A DNA stretch of 64,000 bases from Cytophagales bacterium (GTDB lineage Bacteria; Bacteroidota; Bacteroidia; Cytophagales; Cyclobacteriaceae), in the NCBI GenBank assembly GCA_017303795.1, contig JAFLBR010000012.1, positions 90,265 to 154,264 of the forward strand. The letters run 5' to 3'. The position numbers and the translations under genes are program-made. Below the pieces are notes generated by a model. That model did not search any database and was not told the DNA's origin. It worked only from the letters and a program-made list of their open reading frames with translations. Shown here piece by piece: positions 1-8,721 of the stretch; the first letter of the stretch is position 1, and every line of letters starts with the position of its first letter.

Positions 1-1417
1 GGATTTTCTTTTTGAGGGCGAGTCCGGCTTTGCCCCGCGCACGCAGAATCCACTGAATATCGGAGCCGGTTATTAAAGAAGCATGCGAAGTAATGGCCAG
101 CGAATCGACTGTGAGTTTTACTTTGTTACCCGATTTACCTTGCGCAATAGCGGTTTCAATTAATTGCGGCAATGCGCTTAACTCTTCGGTTAAATCTTTC
201 TTCACCGTATCGGCCAGAATAGCCACAAGGTTATCGTGCATCATCCAATCGGCAGTGTTGAGCAAGGCTTCTTCGGTACTTAAATCGTAACGTAAATTAG
301 TTAACCCGATTACCTGATGAATGGTATCGTAATAGGGCAATGCTTTAAAATAAATTTTACCACGCAGCGCGCCTCGCACCCGAAGTTCAAGCGCCAACTC
401 TTGTTCGCTACCATACAACTCGGCATGGTGCAGTTTTACGATATAGTTATTATATGTGAGCGACATCTTTTCGAGATTACGATTTACAAAGGCATTGATC
501 TGGTAAAACGGCAAGTTGGCATGCACGTATAAATCCAGTTCATCTTCTTCGTTAGGTGCATACCGGTGGCGTGGCAAAGGGCCGGGTTCAATTACCATCG
601 GTTGCTCAAACCAACTATATACCCGCGCCTTTAAGGTTACCATTCCCGAAATGTTTCCATCCGGATTGGGATTCCACCGCGAACTTAAGGCTTCCGCTTT
701 GGTGGTAAGTCCAATCTGCGGTTCAGTCTTTTTTATAATGATGGGTTTATGAATATCGTTCCATACTTTTTCAATCACCTTGCGGCTATCAATTACTTCG
801 TACATCAGGCTATCAAACCGATGGGTAAGTTTTTCTTCGTTGCGTTCCAGATATTTATCGGCCAGCCCGCGCAGGTTTACATTTACAAAAACTACTTTAA
901 GGGTGGGCTCCATTTTCCAGATCACGGTATCAATAGCCGTTGTTGATTTTAAACCCCAGCGGTCGTCCAGCATTACATTTGATTTAAGTCGCATTACTAC
1001 TTCAGCCACCACAGGTTTATCGTTGCTGATACGAATACCAGCAGCTTTTTTCATAAACTTAAACTCAATGCGTAAGGGTACTTCGGCTGTAAGCAGTCCG
1101 GGTTTCCAGTTTAACTTGATTGCATCAAACCGTTCGAGTCCCAGGTAAACACTGTCTTTTTTCTTATCGCCTACGGCCATCCATTCATGTAAAAAAACTC
1201 CACTAAGTTTTTTATTCACGGTTGTTTCCAGATCGCGCAATGAAAAATCGAGTGGAATGCGCAGTGTTGAAACCGGTACCTGCAAGGTTGAGTCGAGCAT
1301 AGAGCGCGGAGGCGCAACCGGCTTTACCGAAGGGTTACGAGAACTATAATACCAACAGGCTCCGGCAGCGCCTATGGCCAGCAGTATGATTAGTAAAATT
1401 ACTCTTCGGATTACCAT
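1..1417 (-). CDS. DUF4403 family protein, runs off the left edge
   Basis: An open frame without stops runs from an ATG at 1417 to the window edge (472 codons; the C-terminus is missing). The N-terminus is a single hydrophobic anchor followed by a Ser/Pro-rich linker. After that come alternating beta-rich stretches such as VPVSTLRIPLDFS and LNWKPGLLTAEVPLRIEF, which I recognise as the Bacteroidota DUF4403 family. Members are predicted envelope-anchored proteins with repeated lipid-binding-like beta domains and no assigned function. It is divergent from the amidohydrolase at 1500, with 82 bases between. The family call rests on sequence recall, not a search. Confidence 0.75.
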   Translation of the reverse strand, partial: MVIRRVILLIILLAIGAAGACWYYSSRNPSVKPVAPPRSMLDSTLQVPVSTLRIPLDFSLRDLETTVNKKLSGVFLHEWMAVGDKKKDSVYLGLERFDAIKLNWKPGLLTAEVPLRIEFKFMKKAAGIRISNDKPVVAEVVMRLKSNVMLDDRWGLKSTTAIDTVIWKMEPTLKVVFVNVNLRGLADKYLERNEEKLTHRFDSLMYEVIDSRKVIEKVWNDIHKPIIIKKTEPQIGLTTKAEALSSRWNPNPDGNISGMVTLKARVYSWFEQPMVIEPGPLPRHRYAPNEEDELDLYVHANLPFYQINAFVNRNLEKMSLTYNNYIVKLHHAELYGSEQELALELRVRGALRGKIYFKALPYYDTIHQVIGLTNLRYDLSTEEALLNTADWMMHDNLVAILADTVKKDLTEELSALPQLIETAIAQGKSGNKVKLTVDSLAITSHASLITGSDIQWILRARGKAGLALKKKI

Positions 1418-1499
1418 TTATACTTAATTTCAGAAGTACTCAACACACAATGATGGTTTAACTTGTTGAAAATACCTACTTTCCAAAAAACATTACTAC

Positions 1500-3074
1500 A
1501 TGCGTCAATTATTTTTCCTCAGTCTGGTTTGCATCACACTGGTAGCACAGGCACAAATCGCGAAAGCACCCGAAGTAAAAGAAGGCGAAGGGCCCTACAC
1601 CCAACTCATCATTCGCGGAGTTATCTTAATAAATGGTACCGGTGCACCACCCATTGGGCCGGTTGATATTGTGGTGAAACAAAATCGCATTGTAAACATT
1701 GCCAACGTTGGTTATCCCGGTGTGCCGATTAATGAAGCCCGCAGACCAAAACTGGAAGCGGGTGGTAAAGAGTTGGATTGCAGCGGCATGTACCTGATGC
1801 CCGGCTTTGTAGATATGCATGGCCACATTGGTGGTAGCCAGGCTCCGTTTGCCGAATATGTTTTTAAACTCTGGATGGCACACGGTATTACTACTATTCG
1901 CGAACCTTCTTCCGGTAACGGATTGGATTGGGTGCTTGAACATAAAACCAAAAGTGCGCAGAATAAGATAACGGCACCTCGCATTTATGCTTACACGGCC
2001 TTTGGTATGGGCGCGAAAGAACCCATTGTTACGGCCGATCAGGCGCGCGCGTGGGTTGTTGAAAACAAAAACAAAGGTGCTGATGGGATAAAATTTTTTG
2101 GCGCTGCACCCGAAGTAATGGAGGCAGCTCTTAAAAAGAATAAAGAACTTGGTTTACGTTCGGCCACACACCACGCACAAATGAGTGTGGCGCAATGGAA
2201 TGTTTTACACTCGGCCCGTGCCGGACTTACCAGCATGGAGCATTGGTATGGTTTACCCGAAGCGTTGTTCACCAACCAAACCATACAAAACTTTTCACTC
2301 GATTATAATTATCAAAATGAAATGGATCGCTTTGGCGATGCCGGAACATTATGGAAACAAGCAGCACCACCACATTCCGATCATTGGAACAAAGTGATGA
2401 ATGAATTGCTGGCGCTGAATTTTACGTTAGATCCAACTTTTAATATTTACGAAGCCAACCGCGACTTGCATCGCGCGCGCAGGGCCGAGTGGCATGAAGA
2501 TTATACGTTACCAACGTTGTGGGCTTTCTATCAGCCCAGCAAAATTTCGCATGGCTCGTACTGGCATGCGTGGGGTACGGAGCAGGAAATTCAATGGCGT
2601 GAAAATTATAGATTGTGGATGGCTTTTGTAAACGAATATAAAAACCGGGGCGGTCGCGTAACCACAGGTTCTGATTCGGGTTTCATTTTTCAATTGTATG
2701 GTTTTGCGTACATCCGCGAACTGGAGTTGTTGCGCGAAGCAGGCTTTCATCCATTGGAAGTTATTCGTTCGGCAACACTTTATGGGGCGCAGGCATTGGG
2801 TGCCGATAAAGATCTGGGCTCGGTTGAAATTGGTAAGCTGGCCGACTTTGTAATTGTAACAGAAAATCCTTTGCCCAATTTGCAAACCCTTTACGGAACC
2901 GGTGCGATAAAACTAACCGATGATAATAAAGTAGTTCGCGCAGGCGGAGTAAAATATACCGTGAAGGATGGTATAGTTTACGATGCAAAGAAACTATTAG
3001 CCGATGTAAAGAAGCTGGTAGAAGAAGAAAAACGTAAAGCTGGATTTACGTTGAAACAACCGGGTAACGAATAA
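1500..3074 (+). CDS. Secreted amidohydrolase family protein
   Basis: A 524-residue metal-dependent amidohydrolase with a signal peptide (hydrophobic core, then AQAQ). The mature part starts with the beta-sandwich typical of the imidazolonepropionase/dihydroorotase-like superfamily. Metal ligands are visible: HGH near residues 107-109, a candidate carbamylated Lys in GIKFFG, then His in THHAQ and MEHWYG, and Asp in TTGSDSG. The C-terminal LADFVIVTENPL segment closes the small domain. These hydrolases act on cyclic amides or dipeptides in the periplasm; the substrate cannot be read here. The TPR lipoprotein starts 12 bases downstream, so the two are probably cotranscribed. Confidence 0.9.
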   Translation: MRQLFFLSLVCITLVAQAQIAKAPEVKEGEGPYTQLIIRGVILINGTGAPPIGPVDIVVKQNRIVNIANVGYPGVPINEARRPKLEAGGKELDCSGMYLMPGFVDMHGHIGGSQAPFAEYVFKLWMAHGITTIREPSSGNGLDWVLEHKTKSAQNKITAPRIYAYTAFGMGAKEPIVTADQARAWVVENKNKGADGIKFFGAAPEVMEAALKKNKELGLRSATHHAQMSVAQWNVLHSARAGLTSMEHWYGLPEALFTNQTIQNFSLDYNYQNEMDRFGDAGTLWKQAAPPHSDHWNKVMNELLALNFTLDPTFNIYEANRDLHRARRAEWHEDYTLPTLWAFYQPSKISHGSYWHAWGTEQEIQWRENYRLWMAFVNEYKNRGGRVTTGSDSGFIFQLYGFAYIRELELLREAGFHPLEVIRSATLYGAQALGADKDLGSVEIGKLADFVIVTENPLPNLQTLYGTGAIKLTDDNKVVRAGGVKYTVKDGIVYDAKKLLADVKKLVEEEKRKAGFTLKQPGNE

Positions 3075-3086
3075 ATTTACATAATC

Positions 3087-4022
3087 ATGAAACGTTTTAT
3101 TTTATTCATTGCATTGGCTTTGGTGGCGTTTGCCTGCAAAGAAAATAATCCTGAACAAGCTGCGGCCGAAGCGGCTGAAGTGTATTCGTTATTGGGTTTG
3201 GAATATTATGCTCCAACCGAACCCAATCCAAAAGCAGATAGCAACCTGGCAGTAGCGCAGAAAAATTTTGATGCCGATGCTTCCGAAGAGAATTACATCT
3301 GGTTGGGGCGTAGGCTGGCGTATAAAGTAAAATACAATCAGGCCATTGATGTGTTTACCGAAGGCATTGAACAATATCCTAACTCTTACAAACTCTATCG
3401 CCATCGCGGGCACCGCTATATTTCGCAACGCAAATTAGATGCCGCCATTGCCGACTTTACCAAAGCGGCTGAGTTAATGCCAGCAACACCATTAGAAATT
3501 GAGCCCGATGGCATACCTAACAAAATCAACAAGCCGTTATCTACTACACAATTTAATGTGTGGTATCATTTAGGTTTGGCGCATTACCTGAAAGGTGAAT
3601 TTGACAAAGCCGAACAAGCTTACTTAAAATGTATGGAGGTAAGCGATAATGATGATCTGATTACGGCCACGGTAGATTGGTTGTACATGACTTACCGCAG
3701 TCAAGGCAAAACAGATGAAGCAAAACTGTTGTTGGAAAAAATTACTCCTAACATGACAATTGTTGAAAATGATTCTTACTTCAAGCGACTCAATCTCTAT
3801 AAAGGCAGCCTTCCCGTTGATTCGGTGCTGAACGTAAGCAGCACTTCAACCGATGCCGACCTGGCCATTGCCACGCAAGGTTATGGCGTGGGCAACTGGC
3901 ATTTGTACCATGGCGATACTGTGCAGGCTATTGCTGTTTTCGAGCGTGTGATAGGCGGAAAACACTTTTCTGCTTTTGGATTTATTGCAGCCGAAGCTGA
4001 CCTGGCGCGGATAAGAGAATAA
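3087..4022 (+). CDS. TPR-repeat lipoprotein
   Basis: A 311-residue protein with a lipoprotein signal (hydrophobic stretch ending VAFAC, acylated Cys about residue 17). Several TPR units follow: YNQAIDVFTEGIEQYPNSYKLY, LDAAIADFTKAAELMP and GEFDKAEQAYLKCMEV, then a last helical pair near the C-terminus (DTVQAIAVFERVI). TPR lipoproteins of Bacteroidota act as periplasmic scaffolds. Its position 12 bases after the amidohydrolase suggests a shared transcript, but no specific partner can be named. Confidence 0.85.
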   Translation: MKRFILFIALALVAFACKENNPEQAAAEAAEVYSLLGLEYYAPTEPNPKADSNLAVAQKNFDADASEENYIWLGRRLAYKVKYNQAIDVFTEGIEQYPNSYKLYRHRGHRYISQRKLDAAIADFTKAAELMPATPLEIEPDGIPNKINKPLSTTQFNVWYHLGLAHYLKGEFDKAEQAYLKCMEVSDNDDLITATVDWLYMTYRSQGKTDEAKLLLEKITPNMTIVENDSYFKRLNLYKGSLPVDSVLNVSSTSTDADLAIATQGYGVGNWHLYHGDTVQAIAVFERVIGGKHFSAFGFIAAEADLARIRE

Positions 4023-4023
4023 A

Positions 4024-4053
4024 TTGCACTGGCTTTATTTTCTCTTAAATTTG
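4024..4053 (+). promoter_or_regulatory. Bacteroidota-type promoter of tRNA-Arg
   Basis: A TTG at 4024-4026 is separated by 19 bases from a perfect TAnnTTTG element (TAAATTTG, 4046-4053). This matches the -33/-7 consensus of the Bacteroidota primary sigma factor. Transcription would start near 4060, about 30 bases before the tRNA. Confidence 0.6.
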
Positions 4054-4089
4054 CGGCCTGTTTGTGAGACTTTAATGCCTCAAAAAACT

Positions 4090-4161
4090 GGTCCCGTAGT
4101 TCAATGGATAGAATAGGAGTTTCCTAAACTTTTGATGCAGGTTCGATTCCTGTCGGGACTA
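4090..4161 (+). tRNA. tRNA-Arg (anticodon CCT)
   Basis: A complete 72-base cloverleaf. The acceptor stem is GGTCCCG/CGGGACT (one G-T pair), the D arm is GTTC/GAAT, the anticodon stem is GGAGT/ACTTT around loop TTCCTAA (anticodon CCT, decodes AGG), and the T arm is GCAGG/CCTGT with loop TTCGATT. The discriminator is A and CCA is not encoded. It sits directly before the AAA-ATPase/DUF4276 pair, and a diverged copy lies beyond that pair at 6406-6477. Confidence 0.95.
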
Positions 4162-4240
4162 CTAATTGTACCTGATGCACCATTTTACGCAAAGTCATTG
4201 ACTTTCGAGTTAGTTAAGAAATGGATTTAATGTAAAAATA

Positions 4241-5692
4241 ATGATTACACGAATTAAAATTGACGGCTTTAAAAGCTTGCTAAATACAGAATTGTATTTT
4301 GGACCTTTTACTTGCATAGCGGGAGCAAATGCAATTGGGAAGTCCAATTTTTTTGATGCTTTGTCTTTTTTATCAAAACTTGCAGATAATACCATCCTCT
4401 ATGCAGCAAAATCAATAAGAAGCGAAGAGCAGAAGCATTCTGACATTAAAGATATTTTTTTTAAAAGCGGTAAAGAATATTACGAAAAAATGTCTTTTGA
4501 GATTGATATGTTAGTTTCTAAAAAAGCAGAGGATGATTTAGGTCAAGATGCAGAGGCAAGTATCACTAGTCTCAGATATTCGCTTGAACTAAAATTGAAT
4601 CTCGATAACACGGAAGGCCAACCGATACAAATAATTAAAGAAGAGCTCAGGCCGATAACTTTGGGTGAAACAAAGAAAGGAATTCATTTTGAAAGGGACA
4701 AAAATTGGGTAAACTCAGTGGTGTTAGGAAAAAAGACAACTGCCTTTATAACCACATTGTCAGAAAAAATAAAACTTCATCAAGATGGAAATAAGGGCAG
4801 GACAACGGAATTTATTGCTGAAAAAATGCCACGGACACTCTTATCGACCGTTACATCCGAGTCGCCTACGGCTTTTTTGGCCAGACAAGAGATGCGAAAC
4901 TGGATTATGTTGCAGTTTGAACCAAGTGCTTTGAGACAACCAAATAGCACTTACGAAGTTAAGAATGCAGAGATAACGGCTAATGGCAGTAATTTACCAG
5001 CAACATTGTACAGGTTGCATACCGAAAAAAATGAAAACGATGTTTATCAAAAATTAACCAATAAATTAAAGAGTCTTGTTAATGATGTAGATGAAATAAA
5101 TGTTGATAAAGACGAAAAGAGAGATTTGTTAACGCTTCAAATTAAGTTTAAAGACGGTCTTGTTTTGCCTGCTCAATCACTCTCTGATGGCACGCTGAGA
5201 TTTTTGGGATTGGCCATTATTCAGGAAGACAACAAAAGCAGCGGACTTATTTGTTTGGAAGAACCAGAGAATGGCATAAACCCTAAAAAGGTAAATGAAA
5301 TGGTAAACTTGTTAGAGGATATGGCAACTGATACGGCCTATGAAGTGAATGAAGACAATCCTTTAAGGCAAGTTATTATTAATTCTCACTCTCCCTTGGT
5401 CGTTAGAACTGTTTCGGCTGAGAGTTTGTATTTAGCTACAGAACGTGAGGTCTATTCTGATTTTTTTCAGAAAAAAATTAAACACACTAAGTTCTCTGCG
5501 TTGAACAATACTTGGAAAACGGATAATTATCTGATAGATGCCACTACTATCGGGGATATTATCTGTTATTTAGATAATTCTCAAGTCAATATCAATAAAT
5601 CAGTGAACGAGTCGTCAGAAGTATACAAGGCCAAAAGCAAAAAGAAAAGGACGGTTGCAGAAAGTATTAATCAATTAAATCTTCAATTCTAG
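4241..5692 (+). CDS. AAA family ATPase (SMC/OLD-like, AAA_21 type), defence-system candidate
   Basis: A 483-residue ABC/SMC-type ATPase. Walker A is GANAIGKSN (residues 28-36). A long helical/variable insert follows, then an ABC signature-like LSDGTLRFL (from about 314), Walker B ICLEEPENG (Glu about 340-341) and the H-loop INSHSPLVV. This is the layout of the OLD, RloA and AriA-like ATPases (COG4637-type), which usually work with a nuclease partner. The partner here is the DUF4276 gene starting 3 bases after the stop. The gene is more AT-rich than its neighbours and lies between two tRNA-Arg copies, which suggests horizontal acquisition. A role in phage defence is inferred from family and context. 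Confidence 0.88.
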   Translation: MITRIKIDGFKSLLNTELYFGPFTCIAGANAIGKSNFFDALSFLSKLADNTILYAAKSIRSEEQKHSDIKDIFFKSGKEYYEKMSFEIDMLVSKKAEDDLGQDAEASITSLRYSLELKLNLDNTEGQPIQIIKEELRPITLGETKKGIHFERDKNWVNSVVLGKKTTAFITTLSEKIKLHQDGNKGRTTEFIAEKMPRTLLSTVTSESPTAFLARQEMRNWIMLQFEPSALRQPNSTYEVKNAEITANGSNLPATLYRLHTEKNENDVYQKLTNKLKSLVNDVDEINVDKDEKRDLLTLQIKFKDGLVLPAQSLSDGTLRFLGLAIIQEDNKSSGLICLEEPENGINPKKVNEMVNLLEDMATDTAYEVNEDNPLRQVIINSHSPLVVRTVSAESLYLATEREVYSDFFQKKIKHTKFSALNNTWKTDNYLIDATTIGDIICYLDNSQVNINKSVNESSEVYKAKSKKKRTVAESINQLNLQF

Positions 5693-5695
5693 AAA

Positions 5696-6340
5696 ATGCC
5701 TGAATTGAGATTTACATTGATAGCCGATGGTAGTTCAGACAGCACCTTATTGACTGTAATTAAGTGGCTATTAGACGATGTATATCCTACCATCGCAGTT
5801 CAAAGAAGTTTTGCGGATTTTAGACATCTTCCGAAACCACCCCAAGCAGGTGACATCCAAGCACGAATAGATTGTGCTAGTCAATATTATCCATTCGATA
5901 TCCTTATTTATCACCGTGATGCTGAAAGTAGAGATAAGGGAATAGTTCTTCAGCGAAAAAATGAAATTTTAGCCAATCTCGTTGATTCAGAAATTGTTGT
6001 GTGTGTTATTCCTGTTGAAATGATGGAGGCATGGCTTTTAATTAGTGGAGAGGCTATAAAAAAAGCGGCTGGAAATCGAGGCTACAATAAGGATATGAAA
6101 CTTCCGGCAATACAAGCAATAGAGGCCGTATCTAACCCCAAAGATCTTCTTCACCAAATATTGAAACAAGTAAGTGGATTGAAGGGTAGGAGACTAAATA
6201 GTTTCAATGTGCATCAAGCTGTTCATTTGGTTGCGGAAAACATTTCAGATTTTTCCTCCTTAAGACAACTAAATTCGTTTCGAGTCTTCGAGAAGGATTT
6301 AAGAGAAGCTGTTGATAAGATAGTGGCAAATGGCAATTAG
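5696..6340 (+). CDS. DUF4276 family protein (TOPRIM-like), partner of the AAA ATPase
   Basis: A 214-residue protein placed 3 bases after the ATPase stop, so almost surely cotranscribed. It shows the DUF4276 pattern: an N-terminal strand ending ADGSSD (residues 10-15), an acidic HRDAE motif (73-77) after a hydrophobic strand, and VEMMEAWLL (about 108-115). DUF4276 proteins are TOPRIM-fold candidates found beside COG4637-type ATPases. The usual Glu of the first TOPRIM motif is replaced by Asp11. A split ATPase plus TOPRIM resembles the architecture of PARIS and OLD systems; nuclease activity here is inference. Confidence 0.82.
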   Translation: MPELRFTLIADGSSDSTLLTVIKWLLDDVYPTIAVQRSFADFRHLPKPPQAGDIQARIDCASQYYPFDILIYHRDAESRDKGIVLQRKNEILANLVDSEIVVCVIPVEMMEAWLLISGEAIKKAAGNRGYNKDMKLPAIQAIEAVSNPKDLLHQILKQVSGLKGRRLNSFNVHQAVHLVAENISDFSSLRQLNSFRVFEKDLREAVDKIVANGN

Positions 6341-6385
6341 ATTAAATCTGCCTGTTGCAAAAATGTATTCAACCCATTCCAATTT

Positions 6386-6393
6386 TACCTTTG
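6386..6393 (+). promoter_or_regulatory. Candidate -7 element upstream of the second tRNA-Arg copy
   Basis: TACCTTTG matches the TAnnTTTG consensus exactly and lies 12 bases before the tRNA-like copy, so this copy may be transcribed. No convincing -33 TTTG is seen at the expected distance. Confidence 0.4.
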
Positions 6394-6405
6394 ACAACTT
6401 TCTTT

Positions 6406-6477
6406 GGTTCCTTAGTTCAATGGATAGAATAGAAGTTTCCTAAACTTTTGATCCCAGTTCGATTTTGGGTGAGACTA
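6406..6477 (+). tRNA. Diverged second copy of tRNA-Arg (CCT), possibly a pseudo-tRNA
   Basis: This 72-base copy is as long as the tRNA at 4090 and is nearly identical in the D and anticodon arms (loop TTCCTAA, same CCT anticodon). The T arm is different but still paired (CCCAG/TTGGG with loop TTCGATT). The acceptor stem GGTTCCT/TGAGACT has two mismatches (positions 5-68 and 7-66), so aminoacylation is doubtful. The repaired T stem argues that it is a tRNA from another lineage rather than random decay. It marks the right boundary of the ATPase/DUF4276 island. Confidence 0.7.
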
Positions 6478-6483
6478 CAAAAT

Positions 6484-7464
6484 TTATCTGCCGGAATAGT
6501 TTCGAAGAATAAATTCAACAATCCACTTTTGAAGGATTGTTTTTTGCTCCGGTGTAGCGAAGGCAAATCCATGATCAGCCCCCTCAACAAAATGAATTTC
6601 GTTTTTCACTTTCAGCGAATCCATTTTAGCCTGTAGTTTAATACTTTGATCAACGGGCACTACCCGATCTTTATCGCCATGAATGATAAGGGTGGGTGGG
6701 GCAGCGCTGGTAAGAAAATTGTAAGGAGAATATGTCTCCATCATTTGCTGCGCACGGACACTATCTTGTTTTGGGTCAAAACCAAAAATGAATTTTGGTA
6801 GATCCAGCCGTCCGCGTAGGCCATTCGGTAACTGCGCCAAGGCTGAATATAATGTATCGATAACGGGAGCCTGATAAATATCTTTTAATCGGGTGGGGCC
6901 GTACACCTCAACCACATACTTAAGTTGAATAGCAGGAAGTTCTTTGGGTTGATTTATGGTGGGTGAATAAGCAACCATCATGGCGATATGAGCACCGGCA
7001 GATTCACCAAAGAGGCCAACATTGTTTAAGTCAAATTTATATTCAGTCGCATGCTCTTGAATCCATTTTAAAGCATCGGTAGCATCGCTAATGCAAGAAG
7101 GGAATGGGCTTTGATTGGACGTTGCCAACGTATAGTTGATGCTGATGATTGCATAACCGGATTTGCGCAGTTGGTTAGCCGCTTCATTGAAGCGATTGAA
7201 GTTTAACCCTTCTTTAATTCCAGTGACCCACGCGCCTCCGTGTATGTAAACAACTACAGGTATTTTATCATAAACATTTTGTGTGGGCAAGTAGATGTCG
7301 AGATCAAGTCCGTCTTTGTATTTGATGTTGCGTATAACCTGCCCGGAAACGATGGGAGCATTATTGGCAATAAGATAGTATGCCAACGCTGAAGCCGAAC
7401 CTGCGATTAGGATCAATAGGTAAATTAAAAATTTCCAACGCTTTTTCAACTTAGGTTGTGCCAT
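6484..7464 (-). CDS. Alpha/beta hydrolase, carboxylesterase-like (BD-FAE/HSL type)
   Basis: A 326-residue membrane-anchored hydrolase with one N-terminal transmembrane helix (about residues 10-30). The oxyanion HGGAW motif is followed by the nucleophile elbow GESAGAH. The Asp lies in the HGDKDRVVPV region and the catalytic His in GADHGFAF. This layout is typical of the alpha/beta hydrolase fold-3 and feruloyl-esterase-like families acting on small esters. It ends 7 bases beyond the second tRNA-Arg copy, so that repeat abuts its 3' end. The substrate is unknown. Confidence 0.87.
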   Translation of the reverse strand: MAQPKLKKRWKFLIYLLILIAGSASALAYYLIANNAPIVSGQVIRNIKYKDGLDLDIYLPTQNVYDKIPVVVYIHGGAWVTGIKEGLNFNRFNEAANQLRKSGYAIISINYTLATSNQSPFPSCISDATDALKWIQEHATEYKFDLNNVGLFGESAGAHIAMMVAYSPTINQPKELPAIQLKYVVEVYGPTRLKDIYQAPVIDTLYSALAQLPNGLRGRLDLPKFIFGFDPKQDSVRAQQMMETYSPYNFLTSAAPPTLIIHGDKDRVVPVDQSIKLQAKMDSLKVKNEIHFVEGADHGFAFATPEQKTILQKWIVEFILRNYSGR

Positions 7465-7563
7465 GTCAAGAGGGAGTTTGTAAAATAGCGATAACTTCTA
7501 TTTTGAATTATTTAACCAGAACGGAATACGTTGCGTTGAAGTTTCTCGATGATTAGTAATAAA

Positions 7564-8133
7564 TCACACCGGAAACACATTCCCTTTAAAAATCTTCACC
7601 GCTATGGCCAGCAGAATTACACCAAAAACCCTGCGCAGTACAGCAAAGCCTGATTTGCCGATTACACGCTCCAGCCAAGAGGAAGATCGCAGCACGAGGT
7701 AAACAAAAAGCAGATTTACAAGAATGCCAATCAACACATTAGTCTCTGCATAAACTGCGCGCAACGAAAGAATGGTAGTTAACGTTCCGGCTCCGGCAAT
7801 TAACGGAAATGCCAATGGCACAACGGAACCCGTACCTTTTGCATCGGGGTCATCTTTAATCAATGTTATTCCCAGAATCATTTCCATGGCTACAATAAAA
7901 ATTACAATCGCTCCGGCCACAGCAAAAGAAGCCACATCCAACCCAAAAAGATTTAGAATAGATTGCCCGAGGTAAAGAAACCCCACCATCAGCGCAGCCG
8001 AAATAAGTGTAGCTTTTTCAGCGTAAATACGCCCCTCTCTTTTTTTGATGAGAATTATAAAAGGCACTGAACCGATAATATCAATTACCGAGAAGAGAAT
8101 TAATGATACCGAAAAAATTTCCTTGAAGTCCAT
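7564..8133 (-). CDS. MarC family membrane protein
   Basis: A MarC/UPF0056 integral membrane protein of about 190 residues with six predicted helices. It shows the family features: an N-terminal SLILFSVIDIIGSVPF, a central FAVAGAIVIFIVAMEMILG and PLAFPLIAGAGTLTTIL. I chose the ATG at 8133 because it gives the usual MarC start (MDFKEIFSVS); a longer frame to 8214 would overlap the divergent gene at 8170. MarC was once linked to multiple antibiotic resistance, but its substrate is unknown. Confidence 0.9.
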   Translation of the reverse strand: MDFKEIFSVSLILFSVIDIIGSVPFIILIKKREGRIYAEKATLISAALMVGFLYLGQSILNLFGLDVASFAVAGAIVIFIVAMEMILGITLIKDDPDAKGTGSVVPLAFPLIAGAGTLTTILSLRAVYAETNVLIGILVNLLFVYLVLRSSSWLERVIGKSGFAVLRRVFGVILLAIAVKIFKGNVFPV

Positions 8134-8169
8134 AAATAGAAATGCGATGCAAAGGTAGCAGAAAATTGA

Positions 8170-8721
8170 ATGGGCGGTTGGCTTATTGCTTATCTTTCCA
8201 AAGTGAAAAGGCAAAACCTATTTTGGTTAGTTACCGCAGCAACCATTGGCTGGATGTTGGTTATGCGCCCGGTTACGCCAACCAATATCATCGAGTTTGA
8301 GTTTGCACGCACGCCCGAGAAAGCTGTAAAAATTTTTATAGACTGGGGTGGAAGCGGAGTAGAGAAAGCAAAAATGAGTATTCTGCTTGATTTCGTTTTT
8401 CTGGTTCTTTACAGTTGGGCCATAAGCCTGGGATGTAAAGTAGCAGCAGGTTTTTCTAATACTTCAATCATTTCAAAAATCGGGTTACGGCTTTCGCGGA
8501 TTATCTGGATGGCAGGTGCCTGCGACATGATAGAAAATGTTTCGCTTCTGTTGGTGATGCGTAACCTGAACGCCATGCTTCTTGAACTTGCTTTTTGGAC
8601 AGATGGTATCAAGTTCACAATAGTAATAATAGCCTTACTTTTTATAATAGTTGCTTTTGGTATTGGCTTGACGCAGAAACTACTTCATTCGAACGAAAAG
8701 AATGACTCAACCTTTTCGTAA
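8170..8721 (+). CDS. Hypothetical four-helix membrane protein
   Basis: A 183-residue protein with about four hydrophobic segments and a polar C-terminal tail. I do not recognise the family. The central ACDMIENVSLLLVM segment carries charged residues within a hydrophobic stretch. A GTG at 8203 (followed by KRQNLFWLV) is an alternative start that would leave more room for promoters toward marC, which diverges 36 bases away. The 3' end overlaps the convergent aminotransferase gene by 15 bases. Confidence 0.65.
   Translation: MGGWLIAYLSKVKRQNLFWLVTAATIGWMLVMRPVTPTNIIEFEFARTPEKAVKIFIDWGGSGVEKAKMSILLDFVFLVLYSWAISLGCKVAAGFSNTSIISKIGLRLSRIIWMAGACDMIENVSLLLVMRNLNAMLLELAFWTDGIKFTIVIIALLFIIVAFGIGLTQKLLHSNEKNDSTFS

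Noticed and set aside
93-1148. Several plus-strand open frames of 65-122 codons
   Set aside because: They lie antisense to the DUF4403 frame, which shows clear protein features on the minus strand.
6448-6636. A 62-codon plus-strand frame after the island
   Set aside because: It starts inside the second tRNA-Arg copy and is antisense to the esterase gene.
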